Positions 13,249-20,664 of a DNA stretch of 32,208 nucleotides are shown here, piece by piece. Within the stretch, counting starts at the first letter, position 1. Each line of letters begins with the position of its first letter. Under the pieces are notes generated by a model, which was given only the letters and a program-made list of their open reading frames with translations, was not told where the DNA came from and made no database searches. A program made the position numbers and the translations under genes. This stretch comes from JAOTWJ01 sp036398175 (GTDB lineage: Bacteria > Gemmatimonadota > Gemmatimonadetes > Gemmatimonadales > GWC2-71-9), in contig DASWHL010000014.1 of the NCBI GenBank assembly GCA_036398175.1, positions 1-32,208 on the forward strand, given 5' to 3'.

Positions 13249-13941
13249 TCAGGAGGACGCGGCGGGCGTCCCCGATCCGTTGAGGCGGAAGCCGACGCCA
13301 CGCACGGTCCGGATGATACCGTCGTAGCCCGCCTCACGCAGTTTCCGCCGGAGATTCCCGACGTGCACGTCCACCACGTTGCTCTCCGGGTCGAAGTGCA
13401 TGTCCCACACCTTCTCCAGGAGCTCGGTGCGCCGGACGACGTCGTCCTTGTGCATCATGAAATGCTCGAGGAGCTGGAACTCCCGCGGGGTGAGATCGAG
13501 CGCCTTGCCGCCCACGTACGCCTGGTGCTTGAGCCGGTCCAGCTCGAGCGGGCCGGCCGTGATACGCTCCACGCGCGTGGCACCGCCCCGCCGCACCAGC
13601 GCCCGCAGGCGGGCCAGCAGCTCGTCGAACTTGAAAGGCTTGGTGAGGTAGTCGTCGGCGCCGGCGTCGAGGCCCCGCACCACGTCCTCCGTGGCGTCCC
13701 GGGCCGTGAGCATGAGGATGGGGGTGGTGCGCCCTTCGCGCCGCAGCTCCGCGGCCACCTGCAGCCCATTCTTTTTGGGGAGCATGAGGTCGAGGAGGAT
13801 CGCGTCGTAGTCGTTGACGTGAGCCAGCACGATCGCCTCGTCGCCGTCGCGCGCGAGATCAACGGCGTAGCCCTCCTCCCGGAGGCCCATCTCGATGAAC
13901 CCGGCGACCTTGCGGTCGTCCTCCACGACGAGTATGCGCAT
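13249..13941 (-). CDS. OmpR/PhoB-family response regulator
   Basis: A 230-aa transcription factor. The receiver domain (1-118) has the acidic pair Asp8/Asp9, phospho-acceptor Asp51 in L-L-D-L-M-L-P, Thr79 and Lys101 in K-P-F. The C-terminal winged helix (about 128-222) shows L-T-P-R-E-F-Q-L-L, V-D-V-H-V-G-N-L-R-R-K and I-R-T-V-R-G-V-G-F-R-L, the standard OmpR pattern. It is expected to bind direct repeats as a dimer after phosphorylation by the kinase encoded next. The gene follows a second histidine kinase gene by 68 bases on the same strand, so it may receive input from two kinases. The 22-bp repeat at 11811 is a candidate target. Confidence 0.95.
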   Translation of the reverse strand: MRILVVEDDRKVAGFIEMGLREEGYAVDLARDGDEAIVLAHVNDYDAILLDLMLPKKNGLQVAAELRREGRTTPILMLTARDATEDVVRGLDAGADDYLTKPFKFDELLARLRALVRRGGATRVERITAGPLELDRLKHQAYVGGKALDLTPREFQLLEHFMMHKDDVVRRTELLEKVWDMHFDPESNVVDVHVGNLRRKLREAGYDGIIRTVRGVGFRLNGSGTPAASS

Positions 13942-13982
13942 ATGCGTGATATGAAGGTAGGCGCCCGCGGTGATTCGGAGCT

Positions 13983-14005
13983 AAGGGTTCGGTGAAGGAA
14001 CCTTT
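13983..14005. other. Stem-loop between the GAF kinase and response regulator genes
   Basis: Arms AAGGGTTC (13983-13990) and GAACCTTT (13998-14005) pair over 8 positions with one G-T wobble and a 7-nt loop. It starts five bases beyond the GAF kinase stop. There is no clear T run on the minus strand, so it may be a weak terminator, a processing site or a regulator site. Confidence 0.4.
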
Positions 14006-14009
14006 AGTC

Positions 14010-15245
14010 TTATGGTCGCCGGTACCGCCGCGGGACGTCAAGTGTGAATGTCGAACCCACCCCAAGCTCACTGACGAGACGGAGATTGCCGCCCAGGAGG
14101 ATGGCGAGCTGGCGCGAAAGCGTGAGCCCGAGACCGGTGCCGCGCTCGTCGCTTGTTGCACGTTGAAACGCTTCGAATATCCGGGATTGTTCGGAGGCCG
14201 CGATCCCCGGACCACGGTCAATCACGTCGAACCAGAGGTGCCGGTCATCCGCCCGGAGCACCACGCGGACCGTTTCGTCGGGCGGGCTGTGGCGGACGGC
14301 GTTGCTCAGCAGGTTGATCAGAATCTGGCGGACCCGCTGCGGATCGGTCTCGCAGGCGAGCTCGTCCCCGAGCCCCTCGGTGTGCAGGCGCACCGCGCGC
14401 TGGGCCGCGACGGGCTCGAGCGACGCCACCGCGTCCTGCACGAGCGCGCGCGCGTCGGTGCCCCGGATGGACGGGCGAAGGCGATCCGCCTCGAGACGGC
14501 TGAGGTCGAGCATGTCGTTGAGGAGCGTGAGGGCCCGCTCGGCGGACTCGAACACCTCGCGCGCGGCGCGGGGGGGGTCGTCCCCCAGCTTCCGCAGCAG
14601 CAGGTCCGACCAGCCGTAGACCGCGGTCAGGGCGTTCCGCACCTCGTGGTTGATCATGGCGAAGAACCGGTCCCGCGACGCCTGGGCGGAGCGCAGCTCG
14701 GAGAGCAGCCGCTGGCTCTCCTCGTGCAGCATGGCGTTCTCCACGGCCACGGCGGCCGACGCGCCCAGCAGCACGGCCACCGACTCGTCCGCTTTCGTGA
14801 ACGGGGTCCCGTCCCGCTTGTCCGTCAGGTAGAGGTTGCCGAGCACGCCCTTCCGTCCTCGCACGGGAACGCCAAGGAAGGAGGTCATCGGCGGATGGTG
14901 CGGCGGAAAGCCGTAGGATTTGGGATGCGTGGTGAGGTCGGCGAGCCGGAGGGGGCGGGGATCCACGAGCAGCAGGCCAAGGACGCCCTTCCCCGAGGGC
15001 AGGCGCCCGATGTGCGCCACCTGCTCGGGGGTCATGCCGCTCGTCACGAACTGTCCCAGCTCGGTGCCCGTAGGGTCCACCACGCCCAGGGCCGCGTAGC
15101 GAGCCCCGATGACATCCCGCGCGGCGTCCACCACGGACTGCAGGACCGACTCGAGGTCACGTTCGGCGTTGATGCGAATGCCCGCCTCGACTAGGCGGCG
15201 CAGGCGGTCCTCGCCAGTGTGCGCCGATCTGGGCTTCGCAACCAT
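14010..15245 (-). CDS. Soluble GAF-domain histidine kinase (DosS/DevS-like GAF)
   Basis: A 411-aa cytosolic kinase with no membrane segment. The GAF domain (about 16-172) closely resembles those of DevS/DosS-type sensors: R-Y-A-A-L-G-V-V, I-G-R-L-P-S-G-K-G-V-L-G-L-L, then G-F-P-P-H-H-P-P-M-T-S-F-L-G-V-P-V (112-128) and G-N-L-Y-L-T-D-K. Some relatives bind heme or other redox groups; that cannot be decided here. HisKA has I-N-H-E-V-R-N-A-L-T (His200). The ATPase has N-L-L-S-N-A-V-R-H-S (Asn315), D-R-G-P-G (343-347) and R-G-T-G-L-G-L (368-374). This kinase core differs from the HisKA_3 core of DosS, so the sensor is a different combination. The ATG at 15245 lacks an obvious ribosome site. It lies between a universal stress protein gene and the response regulator. 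Confidence 0.85.
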   Translation of the reverse strand: MVAKPRSAHTGEDRLRRLVEAGIRINAERDLESVLQSVVDAARDVIGARYAALGVVDPTGTELGQFVTSGMTPEQVAHIGRLPSGKGVLGLLLVDPRPLRLADLTTHPKSYGFPPHHPPMTSFLGVPVRGRKGVLGNLYLTDKRDGTPFTKADESVAVLLGASAAVAVENAMLHEESQRLLSELRSAQASRDRFFAMINHEVRNALTAVYGWSDLLLRKLGDDPPRAAREVFESAERALTLLNDMLDLSRLEADRLRPSIRGTDARALVQDAVASLEPVAAQRAVRLHTEGLGDELACETDPQRVRQILINLLSNAVRHSPPDETVRVVLRADDRHLWFDVIDRGPGIAASEQSRIFEAFQRATSDERGTGLGLTLSRQLAILLGGNLRLVSELGVGSTFTLDVPRRYRRP

Positions 15246-15298
15246 ATGTCGAAAAAGTAGTTGCGGGTAAGCCGCCCGGCCATGGCCACGGGCGGGAT

Positions 15299-16198
15299 CT
15301 AAGGCTGATGCCGCGCGGCGGGCCCGATCACCGGTATGATGAGCATGGAACAGGGGAGGGCCGAGAGCACGCGCTCGGTCACGCTCCCAATCAGCATGCG
15401 GTCCACCCACCCCTTGCCGTGGGAGCCGAACACCACGACCTCGGCCTGACGGTCGGCGACTTCGGCGGTGATGGCGTCCGCGGCTGTCCCGCGCCGCACG
15501 CCCGTCGTGGCGCCCGGATAGGCGATCAGCGGCCAGACGTACTGCGCGAGGTGCTCCTCGGAGCGCCGATACACCTCGTCGTCGTTGTACTGGAGCGGCG
15601 TGTCGGGGATGATGGGCAACGGCTCCACGACGTGCAGGACGTGCAGGCTCGCCCCGAACAGGCGCGCGAGGCGCTCGGCGGCCTGAATCGTGGGGCCGGC
15701 GGCGTCGCTCAGGTCCACCGTCGCGAGAATGCGCCGTACGGGCAGGGGCGTGTGCGCCGTGACGAACAGCGGCACGTCGAGGCTGCGGACGAGGCTGTGC
15801 GCCGTCGAGCCGCCGACCCAGCGGCCCACCGCCGTGTGGTGCTTGCCGCCGAGCACGACCATGCCGGCTTGCAACTCGTGCGCGCACTCCCGGATCACGG
15901 TGACCGACCGCCCGGTGCGCACCTCGATGTCCTGCAACGCCGCGTCGGGGACCGCGTCCGCCAGGCTGTCCCGGACGGCCGACCGTGCGGCCTCGCGGAC
16001 GGCCTCGTTCAGCAGCTCGGGCTGCTCCGTGCCCGCGTGCGGCGCGGTTGGCACGGTCCAGGCTTCCGGCGTCGCGTGCACGAGCCGACACGGCACGTTC
16101 AGGGTCTGCGCGATCGTCCAGCCGACGCGCACCGCCTCGGCCGCGGCGGGCGACGCGTCCACGCCGATGAGGATGGGCTGCGAGTTCGAATCAGCCAT
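15299..16198 (-). CDS. Tandem-domain universal stress protein
   Basis: A 299-aa cytosolic protein made of two UspA domains (about 8-148 and 154-292). The second domain has a full ATP-binding motif G-S-H-G-K-G-W-V-D-R-M-L-I-G-S (258-272, pattern G-2x-G-9x-G-S). The first has a degenerate version (G-G-K-H-H-T...V-G-G-S-T, 117-132) in which the second Gly is His. Each begins with a strand ending in V-D (I-L-I-G-V-D and I-L-A-T-V-D). Such proteins help survival under starvation, oxidative or low-oxygen stress. Only 21 bases separate it from the OsmC gene upstream and 53 from the GAF kinase gene downstream, so co-transcription is likely. In mycobacteria Usp genes are typical targets of DosS-type sensing, which fits this neighbourhood (inference). 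Confidence 0.92.
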   Translation of the reverse strand: MADSNSQPILIGVDASPAAAEAVRVGWTIAQTLNVPCRLVHATPEAWTVPTAPHAGTEQPELLNEAVREAARSAVRDSLADAVPDAALQDIEVRTGRSVTVIRECAHELQAGMVVLGGKHHTAVGRWVGGSTAHSLVRSLDVPLFVTAHTPLPVRRILATVDLSDAAGPTIQAAERLARLFGASLHVLHVVEPLPIIPDTPLQYNDDEVYRRSEEHLAQYVWPLIAYPGATTGVRRGTAADAITAEVADRQAEVVVFGSHGKGWVDRMLIGSVTERVLSALPCSMLIIPVIGPAARHQP

Positions 16199-16219
16199 AC
16201 CGCCCCCTGCCGTCGGGGC

Positions 16220-16660
16220 TCAGTCGCTCGAGGTGGGCGCCACCTCGACGTGAACGGAAATGCCTTTGCGGACCGACGCGGTGACGGTGCAGAAATCCTC
16301 GAACAGGCTGAGGCAGCGCTGCATGCGGTCGCGGTCCGCTTCGTGAACCGACGGCGCCAGCGTCACCCGCAGCTCCGTGATCCGCAGCCGGCCCCCGTCG
16401 CTGCGCGCCACCGTCCCCTCCACGGCGGCCGCGAAGTCCTGGACCTCCACCCGCGCCTTCCCCAGGCAGAACAGCAGGCTCGCGGCCAGGCAGCCGCCCA
16501 CGGCGGCGCCCAGAACCCGGGTCGGGTTGGGACCCGCGCCGCTGCCAAGCGGCGGTGGCTCGTCCAGCGTGATTTCGGGCCAGTCGCCGCTGTCGAATCC
16601 GGCGGCAAAGGCGTAGCCGGCCCGTCGGGACAGGTTCACGCGAAAACGCTGAGCTTCCAT
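16220..16660 (-). CDS. OsmC-family hydroperoxide reductase-like protein
   Basis: A 146-aa protein of the OsmC/Ohr fold. The two expected redox cysteines are present: Cys57 in V-G-G-C-L-A-A-S at the start of the central helix and Cys124 in L-F-E-D-F-C-T-V-T-A-S-V. The closing G-I-S-V-H-V-E-V strand is typical. Such enzymes reduce organic hydroperoxides with thiol donors. The ATG at 16660 has GGAGGA eight bases upstream; longer open frames are shadows. Divergent from the archease-rtcB operon and the first gene of the minus-strand stress block, which continues with the Usp gene. The substrate range is not evident, since some OsmC-like proteins have no proven peroxidase activity. Confidence 0.88.
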   Translation of the reverse strand: MEAQRFRVNLSRRAGYAFAAGFDSGDWPEITLDEPPPLGSGAGPNPTRVLGAAVGGCLAASLLFCLGKARVEVQDFAAAVEGTVARSDGGRLRITELRVTLAPSVHEADRDRMQRCLSLFEDFCTVTASVRKGISVHVEVAPTSSD

Positions 16661-16764
16661 CGTCCGCTCCTCCGCAGCGTGATATGCCCCGCGCTCCGGC
16701 CGGCCGCAAGTGCACACCACCCCGCCCGAACATCCTCCTCGCGTGATTAGGTGACCGTGAAAGT

Positions 16765-16809
16765 CCCGATAGCCTGCTTTCATCGGGCGGGAGGCGCCCG
16801 TTCCCGCCC
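16765..16809 (+). promoter_or_regulatory. Competing hairpins in the archease-rtcB leader
   Basis: Stem 1: CCCGAT (16765-16770) with ATCGGG (16782-16787). Stem 2: GGGCGGGA (16785-16792) with TCCCGCCC (16802-16809), a perfect 8-bp stem. They share 16785-16787, so they cannot both form fully. They lie 18-62 bases upstream of the archease ATG. Transcription start unknown, so a leader RNA role is inferred. Confidence 0.35.
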
Positions 16810-16826
16810 GGTGCGAGATTGCGGGC

Positions 16827-17282
16827 ATGGATGGAAGCGACGCCGTGGGCCCGCGCGTAACGGGCGTTCCCCCGCGGCACGAGTTGATCGCGCACACCGC
16901 GGAGCTGGCCCTGCGGTTGCGGGCGGAGACGCCGGCCGACCTCTGCGCCGAAGCGTGCCGTGCGCTCGGAAGCCTGCTGCGCGAGGAGGTGGGATCCGCG
17001 CCGGCGGCGCCGGTGTCCACCCGCACGCTGACCGTGGAGGCGGTGGACGCCGACGCGCTGCTCGTGGATCTGCTCAACGAGCTGATCTACGTCGCGGAGA
17101 CCGAGCGGTGGGCGCCGTCGGTCGTGGACTCGGTGGAGTGGACCGCGACGCGCGTGGTCCTCCGGCTGGCCGGCCCGCCGCTCCGGGGGACGCCGTCCCG
17201 AATCAAGAGCGCCACCCACCATGGCCTCGCGCTGCGTCGCGCCGGCCGGGGCTGGGAGGCGGAGGTGATCTTCGACGTATGA
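16827..17282 (+). CDS. Archease (RtcB activator)
   Basis: A 151-aa archease-family protein, the cofactor that speeds guanylylation and turnover of the RNA ligase RtcB. Family landmarks: H-E-L-I-A-H-T-A-E (18-26) near the start, L-L-N-E-L-I-Y-V (82-89), I-K-S-A-T-H-H-G-L (126-134) and the C-terminal V-I-F-D-V with Asp150, a metal ligand in characterised members. In most homologues the early motif is H-T-A-D; here it is H-T-A-E, a conservative change at a position usually tied to metal or RtcB contact. Its stop overlaps the rtcB start (ATGA), a direct sign of coupling. The ATG at 16827 has no strong ribosome site; an ATG one codon-triplet-plus later (16831) is out of frame. Confidence 0.9.
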   Translation: MDGSDAVGPRVTGVPPRHELIAHTAELALRLRAETPADLCAEACRALGSLLREEVGSAPAAPVSTRTLTVEAVDADALLVDLLNELIYVAETERWAPSVVDSVEWTATRVVLRLAGPPLRGTPSRIKSATHHGLALRRAGRGWEAEVIFDV

Positions 17283-18718
17283 CCACGGCGCGACGGACCT
17301 ATCCCTTCGCGCGCCTGGACGACCAGGTCGTCGAGATCCCGGCCACGGCGCGCGAGGACATGCGGGTCTCCGCGCGCGTGTTCGCGGACGACCGGTTGTG
17401 GGATCAGATCCGTCGCGACCGCACCGTGGACCAACTGGTGAACGTTGCGACCCTGCCGGGCGTGGAGGCGCCCGCGCTCGCCATGCCGGATGCCCACGAG
17501 GGGTACGGATTTCCGGTGGGCGGCGTCGCGGCGTTCCGCGCGACGGACGGCGTCATCTCGCCGGGCGGCGTCGGGTACGACATCAACTGCGGCGTGCGGC
17601 TGCTCGCGTCGAGACGGCCGATGGCGGACGTGCGCCCGCACGTGGGCGCGCTGATGCACGAGCTCGGACGGCGGGTGCCGTCGGGGACCGGGCAGGGGGG
17701 GCGCCTGCACCTCGATGGGGCGGCGCTCGACCGCGTGCTCGCCGAAGGCAGCCGCGCGCTGCTCGAGCGGGGGCTCGCCACGACGGACGACCTCGCGCAC
17801 ACCGAAGCCGGCGGCGGCCTGCCCGGCGCCAATCCCGACGCCGTGTCGGACCGCGCGAAGCATCGCGGGCACGATCAGCTCGGCACCCTCGGGTCCGGCA
17901 ATCACTTCGTCGAGGTCCAGGAGGTGGCGGAGATCCTGGACGACCGGGCGGCCGACGCCATGGAGCTGCGGCAGGGAGACTGCGTGGTCCTGGTCCACAC
18001 CGGCTCACGCGGCCTCGGTCACCAGGTCTGCACCGACTACGTGCGCGCGATGGACGCGGTGATGCGCCGCGAGGCCATTCACCTGCCCGACCGGGAGCTG
18101 GCGTGCGCGCCGTTCCGGTCGCCCGAAGGCCAGCGCTACTTCGCCGCCATGTGCGCCGCCGCGAACTTCGCGTTCGCCAACCGCCAGGCTATCACGCACG
18201 CGGTCCGCGCGAGCTTCCGGGTCGTGCTCGGCGAGCGCGTGGCGCTGCCGCTCGTGTACGACGTGGCGCACAACATGGCCAAGCTCGAGACGCACGGCGG
18301 GCGGGAGCTGCTCGTGCACCGCAAGGGGGCCACCCGCGCGTTCGGCCCGTCGCACCCGGAGACGCCGTCGCGGTACCGGGCCATCGGCCAGCCGGTGCTG
18401 ATTCCGGGCAGCATGGGAACGGCCTCGTACGTCCTGGTCGGGACGGATGCGGCGCTCGTCCGGTCGTTCGGCAGCTGCTGCCACGGGGCGGGGCGGGCCA
18501 TGAGCCGCCACGCCGCGCGGACGGCGCAGTCGGGGGCGGAGGTGCGGCGGGCGCTCGAGGCGCAGGGGATCACCGTGACCGGCGCCGGCAACCGGGAGCT
18601 GGCCGAGGAAGCGCCGCACGCCTACAAGGACGTCGAGCGGGTCGTCAACGTGGTGCATGACGCGGGGCTCGGCCGGAAAGTGGCGCGATTGGTGCCGGTC
18701 GGGGTGTTGAAAGGATGA
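17279..18718 (+). CDS. rtcB: RtcB RNA 3'-phosphate/2',3'-cyclic phosphate ligase
   Basis: A 479-aa GTP- and Mn-dependent RNA ligase that joins 2',3'-cyclic phosphate or 3'-phosphate ends to 5'-OH ends, in tRNA or broken RNA. All active-site blocks are present: M-P-D-A-H-E-G-Y-G-F-P-V-G-G-V (69-83), G-Y-D-I-N-C-G-V-R (99-107, Asp101 and Cys104), G-S-G-N-H-F (206-211, His209), H-T-G-S-R-G-L-G (240-247, His240), V-Y-D-V-A-H-N (326-332, His331), H-R-K-G-A-T-R (347-353), P-G-S-M-G-T (376-381) and S-C-C-H-G-A-G-R (399-406), where His402 should carry GMP. The length matches long-form archaeal and bacterial enzymes that need archease, encoded immediately upstream. The start ATG overlaps the archease stop. 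Confidence 0.97.
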   Translation: MTTARRTYPFARLDDQVVEIPATAREDMRVSARVFADDRLWDQIRRDRTVDQLVNVATLPGVEAPALAMPDAHEGYGFPVGGVAAFRATDGVISPGGVGYDINCGVRLLASRRPMADVRPHVGALMHELGRRVPSGTGQGGRLHLDGAALDRVLAEGSRALLERGLATTDDLAHTEAGGGLPGANPDAVSDRAKHRGHDQLGTLGSGNHFVEVQEVAEILDDRAADAMELRQGDCVVLVHTGSRGLGHQVCTDYVRAMDAVMRREAIHLPDRELACAPFRSPEGQRYFAAMCAAANFAFANRQAITHAVRASFRVVLGERVALPLVYDVAHNMAKLETHGGRELLVHRKGATRAFGPSHPETPSRYRAIGQPVLIPGSMGTASYVLVGTDAALVRSFGSCCHGAGRAMSRHAARTAQSGAEVRRALEAQGITVTGAGNRELAEEAPHAYKDVERVVNVVHDAGLGRKVARLVPVGVLKG

Positions 18719-18729
18719 AGGGAGCCGAG

Positions 18730-18750
18730 TGCCGATTGCCGATTGCGGAA
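18730..18750. repeat. Short tandem repeat (TGCCGAT) after rtcB
   Basis: Two exact units (18730-18736, 18737-18743) and one diverged unit TGCGGAA. It resembles the 7-bp units at 199-226 and 21352-21443 (shared GCCGAT core) and again sits just after a stop codon. Confidence 0.55.
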
Positions 18751-18792
18751 TCCTCGCTAATCTGCACTCTTCAACTCCGGCCAGGAGGGCAC

Positions 18793-19035
18793 ATGACCCG
18801 GATTCCAAAGCACGAGGAAGCCGAGTGGCAGGGGAAGGAAGAGATGGTCCAGGCCATCGTGGGCGTGCTCGACCGGACGTTCGCCGCGAGCAGCCGGCCG
18901 CGGGCCTTGAGCCGCGTGGCGGAGATGTTCCGGGGGCTCGACGAGCGGACCCTGCGGGCCATCGCCTATCGGCAGGGGCTGTTCGAGGACGACCTCGAGC
19001 CCACGGACGACGACCGCGATCGGGAAGTGCGCTGA
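18793..19035 (+). CDS. 80-aa acidic protein of unknown function, rtcB operon
   Basis: Not recognised. The protein is charged and probably helical, with K-H-E-E-A-E-W-Q-G-K-E-E-M (6-18), V-L-D-R-T-F (26-31), R-A-L-S-R-V-A-E-M-F-R-G-L (38-50) and an acidic tail rich in Asp and Glu (67-77). No signal or membrane segment is seen. The ATG at 18793 is preceded by AGGAGG at 18783-18788. An in-frame ATG at 18715 overlaps the rtcB stop (ATGA), but it would add residues encoded by the TGCCGAT repeat, so it is less likely. The gene is 74 bases after rtcB and is the last before a strong terminator, so it probably shares the archease-rtcB transcript. Confidence 0.6.
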   Translation: MTRIPKHEEAEWQGKEEMVQAIVGVLDRTFAASSRPRALSRVAEMFRGLDERTLRAIAYRQGLFEDDLEPTDDDRDREVR

Positions 19036-19078
19036 ACCTTCATTCACCCTTCACGCAAACTTGACGCGCGCCGCCGTA

Positions 19079-19102
19079 CCCTCACGGAGGCCAGGGTGAG
19101 GG
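19079..19102. other. Hairpin in the 3' region of the rtcB operon
   Basis: CCCTCAC (19079-19085) pairs with GTGAGGG (19096-19102) around a 10-nt loop. It has no T run; possibly an RNA-stabilising 3' structure ahead of the terminator. The rest of 19036-19160 holds no gene that I can support. Confidence 0.4.
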
Positions 19103-19160
19103 AGGGATCGGGAAGTCGCGACGGCGAAGATCTAAGGCTCCCAGATTCTCTCCGCGCGAA

Positions 19161-19203
19161 GGATGCGTTCGTCGCCGGTCGGCGGCGGGCGCATCCGTTT
19201 TTT
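19161..19203 (+). terminator. Intrinsic terminator of the archease-rtcB operon
   Basis: GGATGCG (19161-19167) pairs with CGCATCC (19190-19196); the interior is GC-rich and can pair further. It is followed by G and six T (19198-19203). The T run ends one base before the convergent beta-CASP stop codon. Confidence 0.85.
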
Positions 19204-19204
19204 C

Positions 19205-20593
19205 TCAGCCCAACGGAACGGTCTCTCCGTCCTGGGCCGGCCGGACGGACCACCCAAGCTCGCTGCTGACGAGTCCCTGGAGCGTCTCGGCCGCGGCCGC
19301 CTCGGCGTGCACCAGATACGTGCGGCGAGGCGGGCGCCGGAACCCTCTCAGCCAGCGCAGGATCTCGCCCTGGTCGGCGTGCGCCGAGAGGCCGTCGAGC
19401 GTCTCGATCGTGGCGCGCACGTCCACCTGGCGCCCGAGCATACGGATCTCGCGCTTGCCGTCCTGGAGCGCCCGCCCGCGGGTGCCCTGCGCCTGGAATC
19501 CGACGAGCAGCACCGTGGTGCGCGGATCGGGCAGGCGCAGTTGCAGGTGGTGCAGCACCCGCCCGCCCGTGGCCATCCCCGAGGCGGAGATGATGATCAC
19601 GGGGCCCACCAGGTCGTTGAGGCGGATCGAGTCCAGGCGCGACGGCGCGAACGCGAACTGCGCCGTCCGGAACGGCTTGACGCCGCTGTCCATCAGCGCC
19701 TGCATGTCGTCGTCGTGGTCCTCCCGGTGCCGGCGGTAGATCTGCGTCGCCTCGATGGCCATTGGACTGTCCACGTACACGGGCAGCACCGGGATGGCCT
19801 GCTGCTCCTCGAGCAACCGCAGGTGCCACAGCAGCTCCTGGGTGCGCCCGATCGCGAAGGCCGGAATGACGAGGCCGCCGCCGCGCCGGGCCGCCTCGCG
19901 CACCACCCGCGTGAGGTCGTCCATGGGGTCCGGCGGGTGCAGGCGGTTGCCGTACGTCGCCTCGACGAGGAGGACGTCTGCTTCCTCCACGAGCGTGGGA
20001 TCGGGAAGCACCGGGCGGTCCCAGCGGCCCAGGTCGCCGGAGAAGACGAGGCGCGCGGGCGGACGCCCCACGTCCAGGCTGACGATGGCGGAGCCCAGGA
20101 TGTGGCCCGCGGGGTGAAACGTGGCGCGCATGTCCGCGGTGACGTCGAACGCCGTTCCGTAGGGGCGTGGCTCGAGCAGCGCGAGGGCCGCGTGCGCGTC
20201 CTCCATCGTGCACAGCGGCAGCGCCGGCTTGTGCCGGGAGAATCCCCGGTAGTTGGCGTACTCGGCCTGCTCTTCCTGGAGGTGGGCCGAATCCGGCAGC
20301 AGGAGGTGTAGCAGATCCGCGGTTGCCGGCGTACAGTAGACCGGGCCGCGGAAGCCGTGGCGCGCGAGCACCGGCAGATAACCGCTGTGGTCAATGTGCG
20401 CGTGACTGAGCACCACGGCCTCGAACTCGCCCGGCGCGATGGGCGGCGGCGCCCAGTTGCGCTCCCGCAGCTGCTTGAGACCCTGGAAGAGTCCGCAGTC
20501 GAGGAGCACCTGACTCCTGCCGGTATCTACCAGGTGCTTGGAGCCGGTGACCGTTCCGGCCGCGCCGAGGAAACGGACCGTTGCAGTAGGCAT
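19205..20593 (-). CDS. Metallo-beta-lactamase/beta-CASP RNase (CPSF73-like)
   Basis: A 462-aa cytosolic nuclease of the bacterial CPSF/RNase family. The metallo-beta-lactamase motif S-H-A-H-I-D-H-S-G is at 63-71 (His64, His66, Asp68, His69), with H-P-A-G-H-I-L-G-S-A (160-169, His164) and F-S-G-D-L-G-R (184-190, Asp187). The beta-CASP insert shows motif A Glu211 region (V-E-A-T-Y-G-N), then S-A-S-G-M-A-T-G-G-R (336-345), G-L-S-A-H-A-D (401-407, His405) and Y-L-V-H-A-E (426-431, His429), where G-E is more usual than A-E. Relatives cleave RNA endonucleolytically or degrade it 5' to 3'. It converges on the rtcB operon, so RNA processing and RNA repair genes are neighbours; a functional link is inferred. 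Confidence 0.92.
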   Translation of the reverse strand: MPTATVRFLGAAGTVTGSKHLVDTGRSQVLLDCGLFQGLKQLRERNWAPPPIAPGEFEAVVLSHAHIDHSGYLPVLARHGFRGPVYCTPATADLLHLLLPDSAHLQEEQAEYANYRGFSRHKPALPLCTMEDAHAALALLEPRPYGTAFDVTADMRATFHPAGHILGSAIVSLDVGRPPARLVFSGDLGRWDRPVLPDPTLVEEADVLLVEATYGNRLHPPDPMDDLTRVVREAARRGGGLVIPAFAIGRTQELLWHLRLLEEQQAIPVLPVYVDSPMAIEATQIYRRHREDHDDDMQALMDSGVKPFRTAQFAFAPSRLDSIRLNDLVGPVIIISASGMATGGRVLHHLQLRLPDPRTTVLLVGFQAQGTRGRALQDGKREIRMLGRQVDVRATIETLDGLSAHADQGEILRWLRGFRRPPRRTYLVHAEAAAAETLQGLVSSELGWSVRPAQDGETVPLG

Positions 20594-20664
20594 GGGGTGA
20601 TAATAGCGGAAGGGCGGCGGGAGCGGGGGAGCGCCCCCCGCCGGCGCCCCGCCAAGGAGTCGGC

